Shown here: positions 35,401 through 39,499 of the stretch, one piece after another
Layout of the letters: the number at the start of each line of letters is the position of its first letter
How positions within the stretch are numbered: position 1 is the first letter of the stretch
From: Heliocidaris tuberculata
Taxonomy: Eukaryota; Echinodermata; Echinoidea; Camarodonta; Echinometridae
Direction of reading: 5' to 3'
DNA: 64,000 nt
NCBI GenBank assembly: GCA_025618425.1
Contig: CM046837.1
Coordinates: 22,964,488 to 23,028,487, forward strand
Notes under the pieces: model-generated
Told to the model about the DNA's origin: nothing
The model's input: only the letters and a program-made list of their open reading frames with translations
The model's database searches: none
Program-made: the position numbers and the translations under genes

Positions 35401-37828
35401 TTACCAAGTGTTCCTAGGTCTTTAGGGGAGGGAAAACAGGAGTGAAGGAACATAAGGGCAGAGAAATGTAGGGCTGGTGAAACAGAGAGGGGAGGATCGT
35501 TAATGGGAGAACACAATCTGTATCCTCCCATGGAAACAGTCTTCAATTTTTGTCCCGCCTGCATAAGCAGAAGCGAGACATATGCACTGCTTTTCCGATG
35601 ACGGCGGCGGCCGCGACAGCGGTGTCAACAATTTGGAAATGCTCTCTTTTCAAAAGTGTTTGTTCAATTTCAATGAAACTTCCACACAAGGGTTGTAGAA
35701 TATCATAAATAATATGGAACAAATTTCAGGTCAAAAGTCATGGTCAAATTTCAGTTGTGTACAATTGTGTTCTGAAAACTTAGCATAAGGTTAAGTTTAT
35801 GAATTTTTACTTTATTTCAAAAGTATTTGTTCAAATTCTATGAAACTTGTTATTAATCTTGGTAGGAATTGTCGTTATGTCATCTCTTTCAAATGAATAC
35901 CCAAATCTTCCATTTTCATCACATTTAAGGTCACCCACTGACAGTTTAACTCAGTTAAGTTTTTGGTAAAATTTTGTTTTGTCTCTACACACATGTATGT
36001 GTATTGTACACATGCATTTTTTCTTCTCAATAATTTGCTGGTGGATTTCAACCAAATTGGCAGGAATTATCCTTAGGCAAGAAGATTTAAATTAATACAG
36101 ATGGGGGTACCTACATGTACCTCGGGGGGGGGGGGGGGGGGGTAAGTCTTGGAGGCACCACCCCAAGAGCCCCAGTAATGGCAGTAATTAGACTTCTTTT
36201 TCTTCTTAAGCCCTATTGCAAGATTTAAGCAAAATCGGTAGGAACCATCCTTAGGAGAAGGAGACCTCAATTTGGTCAAACAGGGTACCTTTTCTGACAG
36301 CTGGTTTTTAGTTAAGGAGGCCTTACTTTTCTGTCACTGACAATCTCATTGTACTTTCAGGGCAATGGTTTCAACAGCAAGTCAGCATTGGCCATGTATG
36401 AGGAGCAACTAACTAAACTGAAATACAAAGTAGGCTTCAGCAAGGAAAACGTCTGTGTGCCATCCTACCTAGAAATGTATCCTTGTCATTCAATCAAGTT
36501 TCACTGTGCTGTGCTTGTGTTTACAGGCAGTCAGTTACATTGCTTATGGTATAAATTGGTGCAGTGAAACCTGCTTCTAACAAACCAAGGAGTTTCAAAC
36601 AGATGGAGTCTCAACTATCGATAATTAATGCAAACACCTGGCAGATTATAAAGGATGTACAATTGAATTAATAAACTGCCTTGATTCTTTGATTCGATAT
36701 ATCTGATGCCGCCAAAGTAAACGGAAAAGATTTAGAGATGTTTTGACCTTTGAATGTTTACGATGCCCAGTTAAATTCATAAATCAACAAACACAGAAAG
36801 TGAATGTGCAGTTTCAATGTAAATAATTTTGATTTCATTCTGAAATTCCCCTGCCTCAGGATCAACAATTTTTTAGATATAGCTGTAAAAGTGTCACAAA
36901 TTATTATTAAATTTCATATATTACCATCGTGAAAGATGGCTCTAGGAAATATAGCCAACCAAAATAGTGGGCACATGCAGCCAGTCAAGAAATTGTCATC
37001 GCAAATCTGGTATATTTGGCACTGAATATGTTCACTTGAACCTTGTTATATCATTCATGTGCACTTTTTCAAAGTTACATTTGGGTCTGCGAAAACTAAT
37101 TATCATTATAGCAGAATATCCTGCATTGTACTTAACCATGGTTATGCAATAAAACAGAATTTGATTTGTTTCCTCGTTTGGAAGAATGTTTTCGGAGAGC
37201 GCATATTTGTCATATTTGGCATCGAAGCTCGCTTCAAAGGGAAGCTGTCTGTTATGACTCCATCCGTTCGAACCTTCTTGAACAAACTTTAAAAAATCCA
37301 AATACAGTGAAACCTGTATAAATATAAAGACCACGGAAGGGAGACTAGCACTGCAGTCTTTATAAGCAGGTGGTATTCATGTTCAGGTTACTTTGATATA
37401 TTCAGGTGTCAATGAGAAACCATAATCAAGGGAACCCAAAAATGTTATGGACAGGTGGTCACTCAAGCAGGTTTCACTGCACTTAGTACTGTTACCAGTT
37501 TTTGTTTTCTTTCTTTTTTTCTTTTTTTTGTTCTTTTGTTGTTTTGTTCGTTTTTTGTTCTCTGACCTTTACTATCACTGTGCTCTAAATATGTTTAACC
37601 TTAATTATTTATACTTTGATAGTTTAAAAACTATGCAGTATTTGAAATATTCCTACATGCATTAATTTGCATGATGTTTTGGCATGATCATGTGTATATT
37701 TTGTGCAGACTAAGTACATGTATTATATCATGTGCATTCGTAATATCTATTTATTTTCCTTGACATGAAGGCCTCTATTCTTCTTCAGGTGGGTGTTCTA
37801 TGAGATCTGGAAGGAAGCGAAGTCATGA
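6069..37828 (+). CDS. SMS: spermine synthase, 3' seven exons (partial, one frame break)
   Basis: Spermine synthase moves an aminopropyl group from decarboxylated S-adenosylmethionine to spermidine in the cytosol. Seven exons (6069-6238, 6645-6798, 12954-13043, 19375-19486, 35007-35086, 36361-36476, 37789-37828) join to about 253 residues that align along the C-terminal two thirds of the animal enzyme (about 366 residues in human). Recognisable landmarks are [28 protein letters not shown], the nucleotide-binding [32 protein letters not shown] with the Asp taken as the catalytic acid in this family, [13 protein letters not shown], and the ending [12 protein letters not shown]. Introns 2 and 6 look U12-type. 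The N-terminal exons are not visible and probably lie upstream of the window. A one-base deletion near 6748 breaks the frame. Intron 4 contains an antisense Ig-domain gene. Confidence 0.93.
6645..6798 (+). CDS. SMS: SMS exon B with LGGGDGG motif, one-base deletion
   Basis: Acceptor is CTGACAG at 6638-6644. The exon reads [20 protein letters not shown] then [13 protein letters not shown]. At about 6743-6750 the sequence GATGGGGGATCCTAC lacks one A compared with the frame needed for [16 protein letters not shown]. As given, the frame runs into TGA at 6764-6766. Downstream, in the shifted frame, the expected [10 protein letters not shown] is intact. The exon ends GTGGAA and is followed directly by ATATCCTTT, a U12-type donor. 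The deletion may be an assembly error or a real lesion. Confidence 0.88.
6799..6807 (+). promoter_or_regulatory. SMS: U12-type AT-AC intron 5' splice site
   Basis: ATATCCTTT follows GTGGAA exactly. It equals the consensus 5' splice site of AT-AC introns removed by the minor (U11/U12) spliceosome. No GT dinucleotide at this point would keep the reading MVE-IDQ across the junction, which supports the AT-AC reading. The partner branch site and AC acceptor are at 12935-12953. Confidence 0.85.
7238..7324 (+). pseudogene. degenerate copy of SMS exon B (copy b)
   Basis: GAGGTTCTCATTCTCG, then GATGGAGACAAGGAAATC and finally TGGTGGAGATATCCTTG align base by base with exon B and its U12 donor 530 bp upstream. 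Several substitutions and frame disruptions make it non-coding. A G-rich tract precedes it, as it does most other copies. It lies inside SMS intron 2. Confidence 0.75.
7336..7547. mobile_element. MITE with GGACCCAAATTCACAAAGG inverted ends
   Basis: The left end GGACCCAAATTCACAAAGG and the reverse complement of the right end, GGGCCCGAATTCACAAAGG, form near-perfect terminal inverted repeats that extend into GGTTTAAACC palindromes. It is 212 bp and has no ORF of note. Confidence 0.8.
7669..8824. mobile_element. MITE with ctgtcccgaaatagtcacccc inverted ends, itself invaded
   Basis: The left arm CTGTCCCGAAATAGTCACCC and right arm (reverse complement of ...GGTTGACTTTTTTGGTACAG) pair over more than 100 bp, including CATTTTACCATAAGATTTGA and GGTTGTCAGCCT blocks. 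The right arm is interrupted at 8182 by a second MITE (8185-8766). The arm sequence also occurs at about 4850-5030, within the gagacatag-family repeat, where the interrupted site is intact. Confidence 0.75.
8185..8766. mobile_element. Harbinger-like MITE, TAA target duplication
   Basis: Terminal inverted repeats GGCCCTGTTCAGGCGC and (reverse complement) GGCCCTATTCAGGCGC are flanked by TAA at 8182-8184 and 8767-8769. The empty site (CTCTAAGTAA-like) can be inferred from the related repeat at about 4955. A 3-bp TAA duplication and GG-starting ends fit PIF/Harbinger-type non-autonomous elements. The interior has repeated taccgta(cc) motifs. Confidence 0.8.
8888..8985 (+). pseudogene. degenerate copy of SMS exon B (copy c)
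   Basis: AAGGAGGTTCTCAGTTTTGG, then GGTAGAGAAGGGG, ATTCTGAAAGCC, AAATTTCATTATTTGTGG and GAAGATATTC follow exon B in order. In-frame stops and a changed donor (ATATTCTGA) mark it as non-functional. Confidence 0.7.
9090..9172 (+). pseudogene. degenerate copy of SMS exon B (copy d), open frame
   Basis: Reads [20 protein letters not shown] in one open frame, clearly the [20 protein letters not shown] segment of exon B, but the Gly-rich nucleotide-binding loop is ruined (GGRDY). A G-rich tract lies immediately upstream at 9063-9082. No U12 donor is seen at its end; it fades into an atcatc repeat. Confidence 0.75.
9231..9827. mobile_element. palindromic foldback element, family P, copy 1
   Basis: Near-perfect inverted repeat: TTAAAGGAGAATGAAACCCT at the left and its complement ending ATTCTCCTTTAA at the right. 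The arms run almost to a short centre and include GAAAGTTTGAAAAGTCTC and GAGGATCGCCA(T/C)AGAAAGTA blocks. A second copy (55615-61815) is split by an LTR retrotransposon, so this copy shows the uninterrupted structure. Confidence 0.85.
9943..10556. mobile_element. MITE with TAGTGCTGGTATCGACA inverted ends
   Basis: The left end TAGTGCTGGTATCGACA and reverse complement of the right end, TAGTGCTGGTATCGGCA, are followed by inner GTCGCC/GGCGAC and ACATGTCGAC blocks that also pair. It is 614 bp, more GC-rich than its surroundings, and contains no recognised protein. Confidence 0.8.
10949..11056. repeat. (CTG)n/(CTA)n compound microsatellite
   Basis: A run of CTG triplets passes into CTA/ACT triplets and then interrupted ACC/ACT triplets, about 108 bp in all. 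It lies in SMS intron 2. Confidence 0.95.
11351..12750. mobile_element. 1.4-kb foldback element in SMS intron 2
   Basis: The ends pair: TTACAAGGTG...CTGTGATGCAATTTTTT at the left and AAAAAATTGCATCACAGCATC..TTGTAA at the right. A central arm pair is stronger: ATCAAGGCGCCACAAAATCT with CAGTAATTAATTCAG (about 12130-12170), against CTGAATTAATTACTG with AGATTTTGTGGCCTTGAT (about 12310-12350). An intermediate pair lies at about 11935-11965 and 12500-12540. It ends 30 bp upstream of the degenerate exon C copy. Confidence 0.65.
12783..12821 (+). pseudogene. degenerate copy of SMS exon C 5' part
   Basis: Reads [12 protein letters not shown] then TAA, against [12 protein letters not shown] in the real exon 170 bp downstream. 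The upstream intron is also duplicated: ACAGCATCTTGTA, and a U12 branch-like CCTTAAC at 12764-12770. The acceptor AC of the real exon is not kept (CTCCCG). It is a partial, stopped duplicate. Confidence 0.8.
12935..12953 (+). promoter_or_regulatory. SMS: U12-type branch site and AC acceptor of SMS intron 2
   Basis: CCTTGAC at 12935-12941 matches the core of the U12 branch consensus (TTCCTTRAY). The presumed branch A is at 12940, 13 bases before the intron end CTCAC at 12949-12953. There is no long pyrimidine tract. The exon resumes ATA GAT CAG, restoring MVE-IDQVV. Confidence 0.82.
12954..13043 (+). CDS. SMS: SMS exon C ([14 protein letters not shown]...)
   Basis: Starts directly after the AC acceptor and ends GACAATTATGAG before the donor GTTGAT. 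It encodes [14 protein letters not shown] through SLMGDNYE, the strand and helix that contact the ribose/adenine side in this family. Whole codons lie at both ends (90 bp, phase 0 to 0). Confidence 0.9.
13820..14125 (+). repeat. gagacatag-family repeat, 5' part
   Basis: TCTCGCCTGCGCAGCAGAAG, then GTGAGACATAGCTGCCGC and the GTCAAAAGTAAAGGTCAAAGG and CTAAGGTTAAGTTTTTGAA blocks match the 4235 copy. It is cut at about 14118, where a LINE fragment in the opposite orientation begins. Confidence 0.75.
14130..14935 (-). pseudogene. LINE 3' fragment: reverse transcriptase C-terminus
   Basis: On the minus strand, from about 14930 downward, pieces of a non-LTR reverse transcriptase tail can be read with interruptions: [33 protein letters not shown], then [13 protein letters not shown], and [18 protein letters not shown] ending near 14491. 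In-frame stops occur at several points, and the 3' UTR continues to about 14130. It is a dead 5'-truncated copy inserted in SMS intron 3; the clade could be CR1/Rex-like but was not tested. Confidence 0.75.
14940..15430 (+). repeat. gagacatag-family modules
   Basis: Three diverged copies of the module of about 170 bp (CAAGGGCCCCAATAATGGCA, AATCATTCTTAGGAGAAGG, GGGGCTCAGGGGCAACACC). A T tract followed by a G tract lies at about 15260-15300. Confidence 0.65.
15449..15853. mobile_element. MITE-like element with TTTATAAAACGGGTTC ends
   Basis: TTTATAAAACGGGTTC at the left pairs with GAACCCGTTTATAAA-like sequence at the right (GACCCGTTTATAAAAC, reverse complement). The interior (15530-15811) holds a 93-codon minus-strand ORF without recognised domains, probably chance. 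Confidence 0.55.
15890..15992. repeat. inverted repeat of about 100 bp
   Basis: TATGCACTGCACTCAGTTAA then GTCACAATGAGA on the left pairs with CATTGTGACTTAAC and TCGTGCAGTGCATA on the right. It is a short hairpin element. Confidence 0.75.
15993..16879. other. AT-rich intronic sequence, no gene seen
   Basis: (TTTA)n-like tract at about 15985-16026, then AT-rich DNA. The block GGCAGGGTGACTCATTATCA..AGTGGTGGTCTTCCATGAGG (about 16036-16082) looks like a LINE 3'-end segment in reverse orientation, but no protein could be read. Confidence 0.4.
16880..17709. mobile_element. 830-bp element with CTTAACCCTAAAAAGAC inverted ends
   Basis: The left end CTTAACCCTAAAAAGACTGG and right end CCGTCCTTTTAGGGTTAAG are inverted repeats. 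A G tract (16924-16944) and a long C tract (17657-17691) lie near the left and right ends and can pair. The interior contains GATCGGCCACGACATGACC. It resembles a non-autonomous DNA element. Confidence 0.75.
17736..18178 (-). pseudogene. LINE 3' fragment: reverse transcriptase C-terminus (second family)
   Basis: The minus strand reads, with stops, [47 protein letters not shown], then [20 protein letters not shown] and [18 protein letters not shown]. This is the usual C-terminal tail of L2/CR1-like reverse transcriptases. Disrupted and 5'-truncated, it directly abuts the 16880-17709 element. Confidence 0.75.
18190..18500 (+). repeat. gagacatag-family modules (3' part)
   Basis: GGGTAGCACCCCAAAAGTGT, CCCAATGGCAATTATTTCATG and CTTTAAAACACACAGCTTGA match about 5590-5680 of the 4235-5880 copy, followed by the same AGACTGCC...CATGTCC ending. 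Confidence 0.75.
19088..19254. mobile_element. perfect-arm palindromic MITE
   Basis: ACATGAGGTTATCAGAGCTG, then GGGCCTGTAACATAAAGAG, and their exact reverse complement close a 167-bp palindrome with a loop of about 70 bp that itself partly pairs (ATCAATCTTA/TAAGATTGAT). The perfect arms suggest a recent origin or gene conversion. Confidence 0.9.
19375..19486 (+). CDS. SMS: SMS exon D (catalytic NDLTA)
   Basis: Acceptor is ATAATCCAAG ending at 19374, donor GTAAAT at 19487. It reads [18 protein letters not shown] then [19 protein letters not shown] and ends with the first base of a split Gly codon. The NDLTA Asp corresponds to the conserved catalytic Asp of spermine synthases. In human the same region reads DYVINDLTAVP. 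Confidence 0.93.
19530..19960 (+). repeat. gagacatag-family repeat, 5' part
   Basis: TCTGTCCTGCGTAGCAAAAG then GTGAGACATGTACTT and the GGTCAAAAGTCAGGGTCAAA and CTTAACCTTGG blocks. Truncated relative to the 4235 copy. Confidence 0.75.
20352..21440 (+). repeat. TGCCTCCGCCCACCGAAGG repeat with 150-bp tandem units
   Basis: Head block TGCCTCCGCCCACCGAAGG, GGTTCCGGAGGCATTATG, then a GTCC-rich run (20402-20443). About six tandem units of about 150-160 bp follow, each holding CGATAACTCAAGAACCA, TATGAACTTCAAACTTGG, AGTATGTATCACCATAGG, GATTAGATTTTGGGGTACG and AGGTCAAAGGTCAAGGTC. The units decay toward the right. The head is a short palindrome (CCGCCCACCGAAGGTGG...CCGGAGGC). Confidence 0.85.
21446..21592. 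mobile_element. palindromic MITE, GGCCCCGTTGCATAAAAC type, one arm partly lost
   Basis: GGCCCCGTTGCATAAAACTTG, then TAATGGTAACTCTGCTATCA, pairs with TGATAGCAAAATTACCGTTA on the right, around a CCATGGTAAC/GTTACC core. The end resembles the GGGCCCGTTGCACAAAAC MITEs at 44.2 and 44.6 kb. Confidence 0.65.
21593..23620. mobile_element. 2-kb inverted-repeat element or paired insertion
   Basis: The left arm (about 21596-21700: CAGAGCCCTACTTACACAGA, GTTTGGCCAA, GGCGCCATATTGTAACCCAA) matches the reverse complement of the right arm (about 23500-23615: GGCCAAACTCTGTG, GAGGGCTCTG, CATTGGGTCACAACATGGCG). The interior has a 102-codon minus-strand ORF (21940-22248) without recognisable domains, a long G tract (22673-22707) and AT-rich DNA. 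No transposase was found. Confidence 0.55.
23835..24237 (+). pseudogene. LINE endonuclease fragment (APE type)
   Basis: Reads [17 protein letters not shown], then after a frame slip at about 23893 [49 protein letters not shown] and [15 protein letters not shown]. The GDFNA motif is characteristic of APE-like endonucleases of non-LTR retrotransposons; annotated relatives are often called craniofacial development protein 2-like. The remainder of the element is missing. The copy lies in SMS intron 4. Confidence 0.85.
24385..24465. repeat. purine-rich (GGAAA/GAAAG)n tract
   Basis: About 80 bp of A/G with irregular AAAGGA and GAAAGAAA units. Confidence 0.85.
25487..25625. mobile_element. 139-bp palindromic element
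   Basis: ACAAATAGTGAATGG, then AGTGCAATGGTACAAGATTT and GGTGAAAGAT, pair with ATCTTTCACC, AAATCTTGTTCCATTGCAC and CCATTTACTATTTGT. The arms are close to 90% matched by eye. Confidence 0.8.
25640..26170. other. non-coding stretch 3' of Ig gene 1
   Basis: Nothing recognised. A + strand open frame (25781-26176) has no homology I know and begins in CCCTCC-rich low-complexity DNA, so it is not called a gene. Confidence 0.45.
26171..26255. repeat. four 21-bp tandem repeats at the 3' end of Ig gene 1
   Basis: Units TCTTGAATGAACCCCCTCTTG repeat four times with small changes, 105 bp beyond the stop codon of the minus-strand Ig gene. The paralogue also ends in a tandem repeat (62265-62440), but of different sequence. 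Confidence 0.9.
26361..27299 (-). CDS. two-Ig-domain type I membrane protein, intronless (paralogue 1)
   Basis: 312 residues in one exon. The start is ATG at 27299 in a good context (AAAAATGG). Residues 12-28 are a signal peptide. Ig domain 1 is about 30-125, with Cys48 and Cys108 and the DDEATYIC signature of V-type domains. Ig domain 2 is about 130-220, Cys-rich (135, 151, 164, 175, 198, 199, 210, 212). A Ser/Thr/Pro-rich stalk (228-268) follows, then a membrane helix at 270-292 and a 20-residue tail without ITAM or ITIM. It lies antisense inside SMS intron 4. Its paralogue is at 62377-63384. The role is unknown; a surface recognition or adhesion receptor is plausible, but the ligand cannot be inferred. 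Confidence 0.85.
   Translation of the reverse strand: MVKWQELKTNSSLSLFIIFIALIPLSRSDSFVKVMEGEPLQLDFQYPCNSNIVTIQSANRAPFYRSAEPGDLDLPDYQLNRFSVDDKNCSIQVEINPVMRDDEATYICQAYKDGVVIHFTRMRVNVDYPPGRVSCVSSNEDTVGDWVTLHCETTVGSLAGEIYCYQDSKRLPPKCKLVQTDGMLKKTIWVTVEYPVFCCSSNLDQPKDMCECNDIIWAPSQTESVLHPCSSTTPQQGTTTKDQGETDDPFPDTDTSSTSITNTNKVSSSPWLWCFVAITSLLATVLVIITVYCCKANKHATGQEAWNSTNGK
27300..27960 (-). promoter_or_regulatory. 5' flank of Ig gene 1, conserved with paralogue
   Basis: Blocks such as GGTGTTTCGTCCACAAG (about 27732) and CTCTTCTCAGTGAAGG (about 27770), and the GTCATCAGTACC..AAGGTCCAGC region (about 27518), recur in the same order upstream of the second Ig gene (about 63552-63705). This flank probably contains the promoter and any 5' UTR exon. 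No TATA box was identified. Confidence 0.45.
28511..28624. repeat. short inverted-repeat element
   Basis: ACAATGAAAAATGAGAGAC at the left pairs with TTTCTCATTTTTTGTTTTCATTGT at the right, 114 bp overall. Confidence 0.6.
29148..29575. mobile_element. MITE with CCACCGCACAC inverted ends, copy 1
   Basis: The left end CTTTAAGCCCACCGCACACT and right end with GCAGACCGATCG then TATAGAGGTGGG are imperfect inverted repeats. The interior shares CGGAGCCGATTTGGCC and ACTAGAAGGC blocks with the inverted copy at 38352-38773. Confidence 0.75.
30020..30200 (+). repeat. gagacatag-family fragment
   Basis: GTGAAACTTGTTATCAGTCT then TGGTAGGAATTGTC and GTCACCTACTGACAG match the central part of the family. Confidence 0.65.
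30201..31514. other. intronic AT-rich stretch, no gene seen
   Basis: No coding or RNA gene recognised. The paired blocks AGCGACAGGACA (about 30986) and TGTCCTGTCGCT (about 31264) form a weak inverted repeat of about 290 bp span. Confidence 0.4.
31515..31992. mobile_element. MITE with TCAATCCACGTCAAATCAACGG ends
   Basis: TCAATCCACGTCAAATCAAC at the left and GTTGATTTGATGTGGATTGA at the right are inverted repeats. Inner blocks (TCACCCGATCCC/GGGTCGGGTGAC and AAACTCGCACCAAATG/TTTGGTGCGAGTTTT) also pair. Confidence 0.85.
32404..32431. repeat. (TG)n microsatellite
   Basis: Fourteen TG dinucleotides. Confidence 0.95.
32575..32690 (+). repeat. single arm of GGACAA(C/T)TACCCCC repeat
   Basis: GGACAATTACAATGTACCTGG, GGACAATTCCCCC, AGGACAGCTACCCCC and AGGACAGCCTTCCCC are diverged units of the short repeat that builds the foldback element at 50703-51148. 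No opposing arm is seen here. Confidence 0.6.
32700..32998 (-). repeat. degenerate minisatellite array 3 (reverse orientation)
   Basis: Starts GAGCACAGTGCTCC, then AAATACCCCCAAAAGTG and a series of TTCTGATAAGTGCCC-like units. It is in the same orientation as array 2. Confidence 0.7.
32999..34500. other. intronic stretch, no gene seen
   Basis: AT-rich DNA within SMS intron 4. The open frames (for example 33636-33899 and 33832-34128 on the minus strand, 33852-34106 on the plus) overlap each other and lack recognisable motifs. Confidence 0.45.
34530..34800 (+). repeat. degenerate minisatellite array 4 (forward orientation)
   Basis: Units GGGGCACTTATCAGAAGG and variants, ending AAGTACTTTAAAATGTGGGG then GCATTGTCCCC, the same terminal block as array 1. 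It diverges from array 3 across about 1.5 kb. Confidence 0.75.
35007..35086 (+). CDS. SMS: SMS exon E ([17 protein letters not shown]...)
   Basis: Acceptor is CCCTACAG at 34999-35006, donor GTAGGA at 35087. It reads [20 protein letters not shown] then GKYFTQ, matching human [25 protein letters not shown] in register. The first two bases complete the Gly codon begun in exon D. Confidence 0.93.
35555..36300 (+). repeat. gagacatag-family repeat, near-complete 5' half
   Basis: TCCCGCCTGCATAAGCAGAAG, GCGAGACATATGCACTGC, then the full series of family blocks through GGTACCTACATG, a G tract (36124-36142) and CACCACCCCAAGAGCCCCAG. It lies in SMS intron 5 and ends 60 bp before exon F. Confidence 0.75.
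36361..36476 (+). CDS. SMS: SMS exon F ([17 protein letters not shown]...)
   Basis: Acceptor is TACTTTCAG at 36352-36360. It reads [20 protein letters not shown] then [18 protein letters not shown], aligning with human [20 protein letters not shown] and [13 protein letters not shown]. It ends AT of a split Met codon. The next bases, GTATCCTTG, are a U12-type donor. Confidence 0.93.
36477..36485 (+). promoter_or_regulatory. SMS: U12-type GT-AG intron 5' splice site
   Basis: GTATCCTTG matches the U12 GT-AG donor consensus GTATCCTTT at eight of nine positions and does not fit the GTRAGT major class. The partner branch site TTCCTTGAC is at 37756-37764. Confidence 0.8.
37756..37788 (+). promoter_or_regulatory. 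SMS: U12-type branch site and acceptor of last SMS intron
   Basis: TTCCTTGAC at 37756-37764 is a perfect match to the U12 branch consensus TTCCTTRAY. The AG at 37787-37788 is 25 bases beyond the presumed branch A (37763), slightly longer than the usual 10-20. Confidence 0.75.
37789..37828 (+). CDS. SMS: SMS last coding exon ([12 protein letters not shown], stop)
   Basis: G completes the Met codon; TGG GTG TTC TAT GAG follows and the frame ends TGA at 37826-37828. [12 protein letters not shown] matches the human terminus WVFYTVWKKAKP. No AATAAA was found within the next 200 bp, so the 3' UTR end is not defined. Confidence 0.93.
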
Positions 37829-38351
37829 AACTGGCAAGAGGAGGATAAAATACTAGTTCCTTCTGAATATTCCTTAATGTATGGATCGATATCCACCAAA
37901 CATTAATACATTCTACTTTCATCACATTTTTGGGCAGTATAGTGTTATGTTTACTTACATATTTAACATGTTTTATGTGGAATGATGAGCAAAGTGTATT
38001 ATAATAATATGGGACACTAAGCATGCTAAGGCATAATTAATTTTTGCCCTATTGCCCCCAAATAGTGCAAACAATATGAAATGGTGACAGGTTTCAGTAA
38101 TATATATTACCTTTTTACCTTTAAAATATTATTGGTATGTAAAGAAGACTTTTAAATAGAGGACTTGTTTCCGAATGAAACGTTATTACAAAAATTAGAA
38201 ACTTATTTCCTTAATTTTGAAGTACATGTAAATAGAATGTTAAATGACTTGTCAGTGATTCAATTTGAAATTTCATGGTAGATTTGATTATTTAAAAAGG
38301 TTACAGTACTACGGGCTGGTTCTCCCCCCCCCCCCCCCCCCCCCCCCGACC

Positions 38352-38773
38352 CTTTAAAGCCACCGCACACCTTACGATCGGTCTGCAGTCTGATTTCAGA
38401 AGATAGTGTAATATCATTTGACAAATAGTTTAAAAACGAAACATATTTTTTATTGAGGGTCTTAATAGCCATATGGATAGTAAAATCGATAATACGGCCT
38501 TTGCCGGGTTTTCTAGTCAGTGGAATGGCCAAATCGGCTCCGAGTCGTAGTGACATCACAAAAATTGTACGACTGCCTACAATTTGAAACTAATTTTGCC
38601 CTTATTCCCTGTAGAAAGCTGACAGCTCACCAAACCCCTATGTTTAGTATTCATATTACTTTTCAGAACCTGAATAGGGTAGATTTCATTTGATAAAATG
38701 CCAATATTTAATGCCATAGCGATTTATTTCACAAATCGGATCACAGACCGATTGTAAGGTGTGCGGTGGCCTT
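38352..38773. mobile_element. MITE with CCACCGCACACC inverted ends, copy 2
   Basis: The left TTTAAAGCCACCGCACACCT then TACGATCGGTCTGCAG and the right CAGACCGATTG then TAAGGTGTGCGGTGGCCTTTA are strong inverted repeats. The interior GGCCAAATCGGCTCCGAGTCG is the reverse complement of the block in the 29148 copy. A C tract lies at each flank (38324-38347 and 38785-38802). Confidence 0.85.
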
Positions 38774-38952
38774 TAGACTATCACTCCCCCCCCCCCCCCC
38801 CCAATCTGAGAACTACCCTATTCCTGCCTCCTTGAAAATTACCTCAAGGACATCTGGTGCTTCAATATTTGCCCCGGGCTTTGGTATAGAGATGGGGTTA
38901 GGGTCGCATTGGGGTTTTAGGTTAGGTTTAGGGAAAAAATGCTAGGGTTAGC

Positions 38953-39226
38953 CTAGTCTGGTTCTGGACGTTTTAAATTATTTTGTCCGTAAAACCATGA
39001 AGCTACAACCCTGTGTGCGTGCACTCAACGTAGAACGGTGCAAGTCCACTGATTCACTCTCCCCACAAATTCACCTTCCCTGAAAAAAACGTCCAGGATT
39101 TTCCAGAATTTGTGGGGAGAGTGAATCAGTGGACTTCGCACCGTTCTACATTGAGTCCACGCACACAGGGTTGTAGCGTCATGGTTTTACGGACAAAATA
39201 ATTTAAAACGTCCAGAACTAGACTAG
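38953..39226. mobile_element. 274-bp near-perfect palindrome
   Basis: CTAGTCTGGTTCTGGACGTT, TTGTCCGTAAAACCATGA, GTGTGCGTGCACTCAACGTA and CACTGATTCACTCTCCCCAC all reappear reverse-complemented on the right arm with few mismatches, around a loop of about 35 bp (CCTTCCCTGAAAAAAACGTCC). Confidence 0.9.
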
Positions 39227-39444
39227 AGTTAGCCTGGTATATTTCGAGTTGAACCTAGGTTCCAGTTAAAGTCACATAGCAGTGGGTTCTCATGGGGAAT
39301 TGGAGAGTCACAGAGAGTGGGCTTCACTTTTAATGACAGGCAGTTTTTATGTAATGCATTGTGCCCTCCTCCTACTATGGAATAAGGAAATGTCATCATC
39401 ATAAATCTCCCCAGCTGGAGTAATTTTATGGTGGGACAGACCCG

Positions 39445-39492
39445 TGGTCAGACCAGGGAAATGTAACTAGTTACATTTCCCTGATCAGACCC
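39445..39492. repeat. 48-bp palindrome
   Basis: TGGTCAGACCAGGGAAATGT, then AACTAGTT at the centre, then ACATTTCCCTGATCAGACC. It is almost perfectly self-complementary, with no loop. Confidence 0.9.
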
Positions 39493-39499
39493 ATCTCCC

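Noticed and set aside
38104..38160. Polyadenylation signal for SMS
   Set aside because: Only AT-rich text, no AATAAA or ATTAAA at a convincing distance; left unannotated.
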